Source: Deltaproteobacteria bacterium RIFCSPLOWO2_02_56_12
GTDB lineage: Bacteria > Desulfobacterota > Binatia > UBA9968
DNA length: 5,391 bases
Assembly: GCA_001799045.1 (NCBI GenBank)
Contig: MGRY01000128.1
Location: 1-5,391 of the forward strand
Direction of reading: 5' to 3'
The notes beneath the pieces are model-generated. The model ran no database searches. It was not told where the DNA came from and was given only the letters and a program-made list of their open reading frames with translations. The position numbers and the translations under genes are program-made. Below are positions 4,485-5,391 of the stretch, piece by piece; positions within the stretch are counted from its first letter, which is position 1, and every line of letters begins with the position of its first letter.

Positions 4485-5391
4485 TGGCGCAGGATCAATT
4501 CTCTACTCTGCTCTATCGTACCTCCGTTTGCGGCTCTTTATTGGGCGCGACCGCTACCCTCTATTTTCTTGGTGGCATAAGCGGCTATATAGGCAACCCC
4601 TTTCTCAATGCCGCCGCCGGCGCGGCGGTTCTCCTGGCGGCGCTATATTTTCTGTACGTTTTTCTTGTCTACCTGCCTGACAAAAGTTTGCTCGGGTCGC
4701 TTCTCTGGCTGCTGATTCTGCTGGTTCTAGGCGCGGAAATTGTCCTGGGATTCCTTCCCCCGACGGCGCGCGATGAGTTGACCCACCATTTGGCCATTCC
4801 CAGACTCTACGTTAAGGCGGGCCGGATCCTTGAGGTTCCCTTCGCTCTCTACTCCTATTATCCCATGCTCCTGGACATGCTCTACATGCCGTGGGTTCGA
4901 TGGGGATGGGATTCCATGCCGAAGCTAATTCACGGTCTTTACGGTTTTCTGACGGCCCTCCTGCTCTACGCTTACCTCGCCAGGCGGCTGAGTCCGATCT
5001 ACGGTCTTCTAGGTTTTTTCCTCTTTATCTTTACGCCCGCCATCCTGCGCCTGAGTACGTGGGCCTATGTGGATCTAGGAGTCACATTTTATTCCACGGC
5101 TTCTTTGCTTTGTCTCCTGCGGTGGGTCGAGGCCAGGGAAATTCGCAATTCGCAATCCTCAATCCGCGATTTTCATTCTCGGTGGTTGATGCTCGCAGGA
5201 CTGTCGGCCGGTTTTGCGCTGGCCACCAAACCCAACGGGATGTTGGTCTTCTTGCTGCTCTTCTTTGTCCTGGCCTTTCTCATGGCGCGCCGGGTTCATG
5301 GGGATGGGGTTGGGAAGGTCACGAGCCAAGTTCTTTTATTCGTTTTCTTGGCTTTGGTGTCTCTGAGCCCTTGGTTATTAAAAAATCTAGC
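4484..5391 (+). CDS. GT39/ArnT-like membrane glycosyltransferase, N-terminal part, truncated by right edge
   Basis: The frame is open from ATG 4484 to the window end (302 full codons). Many hydrophobic helices follow one another, e.g. about residues 44-64, 70-91, 148-166 and 172-188. Between the second and the following helices is an extracytoplasmic segment with the acidic pair D97-E98 in ARDELTHHLAIPRLY. This is the pattern of polyprenyl-phosphate-sugar transferases (ArnT, dolichyl-phosphate-mannose type), where the Asp acts as catalytic base. Further family-like marks are YSYYP (123-127), AYVDLG (194-199) and GFALATKPNG (243-252). The enzyme would glycosylate a lipid, polymer or protein outside the cytoplasmic membrane; sugar and acceptor are unknown. 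Its ATG overlaps the hydrolase stop (TAATG) without a clear Shine-Dalgarno, so translation is probably by reinitiation. Residues 220-231 are encoded by a heptamer repeat. Confidence 0.82.
   Translation, partial: MAQDQFSTLLYRTSVCGSLLGATATLYFLGGISGYIGNPFLNAAAGAAVLLAALYFLYVFLVYLPDKSLLGSLLWLLILLVLGAEIVLGFLPPTARDELTHHLAIPRLYVKAGRILEVPFALYSYYPMLLDMLYMPWVRWGWDSMPKLIHGLYGFLTALLLYAYLARRLSPIYGLLGFFLFIFTPAILRLSTWAYVDLGVTFYSTASLLCLLRWVEAREIRNSQSSIRDFHSRWLMLAGLSAGFALATKPNGMLVFLLLFFVLAFLMARRVHGDGVGKVTSQVLLFVFLALVSLSPWLLKNL
5141..5175 (+). repeat. Degenerate heptamer tandem repeat inside the glycosyltransferase gene
   Basis: Five 7-base units run in a row: ATTCGCA, ATTCGCA, ATCCTCA, ATCCGCG, ATTTTCA. The first two are identical and the rest diverge. 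They encode the polar loop IRNSQSSIRDFH between two membrane helices, without breaking the frame. Similar AATTCGC runs are, to my recollection, common as spacer repeats in environmental genomes. Confidence 0.5.

Noticed and set aside
1..5391. CRISPR array, tRNA or rRNA gene, insertion sequence, attachment site
   Set aside because: No regularly spaced direct repeats, no tRNA-like cloverleaf, no transposase or integrase motifs and no terminal inverted repeats were seen.

Overview
The window is a compact bacterial segment. By eye it is moderately GC-rich (not computed), almost fully coding, with Shine-Dalgarno sites and tight overlaps between genes. Nothing marks it as phage, plasmid or transposon. 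The two membrane glycosyltransferases, the gentisate-type cupin, the GST-like protein and an AATTCGC-type heptamer repeat would fit an uncultured Gram-negative soil or subsurface lineage (deltaproteobacterial, NC10, Binatota or Tectomicrobia type). This placement is a low-confidence guess.

Left part, all on the minus strand: a GT-C membrane glycosyltransferase (1-519, running off the left edge) overlaps by 4 bases (ATGA) a 141-residue protein with one membrane helix (516-941). The latter looks leaderless, with a GTG start directly behind an extended -10 box. A 148-base spacer (942-1089) follows. Then comes a second minus-strand unit, read from the right: a bicupin ring-cleavage dioxygenase of the gentisate/salicylate family (2412-1321), followed after 21 bases by a 69-residue zinc-ribbon protein (1299-1090) with its own Shine-Dalgarno.

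Centre: the 132-base interval 2413-2544 is a divergent control region. It holds two candidate sigma70-type promoters whose -35 ends interleave, and three copies of the hexamer GAGCCA (two direct, one inverted).

Right part, all on the plus strand: a GST-like protein (2545-3132), a free-standing lipoyl domain (3155-3403), an exported or membrane-anchored alpha/beta hydrolase with Glu at the usual serine nucleophile position (about 3357-4484), and a second GT39/ArnT-like glycosyltransferase (4484-5391, running off the right edge). The last three overlap or nearly abut, so they are probably one operon.

Functional reading (inference): the cupin and the divergent GST resemble the first two steps of the gentisate pathway, ring cleavage to maleylpyruvate and then glutathione-dependent isomerisation. 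The third enzyme, fumarylpyruvate hydrolase, is not in the window. The lipoyl protein and hydrolase recall the two halves of acetoin-dehydrogenase AcoC-type E2 proteins, but the hydrolase has an export-type N-terminus and a changed nucleophile, so that link is weak. The most unusual items are the Glu-for-Ser hydrolase, its ambiguous start (TTG, GTG or ATT), the zinc ribbon paired with a dioxygenase, and a short heptamer repeat read through in frame in the right-hand glycosyltransferase.
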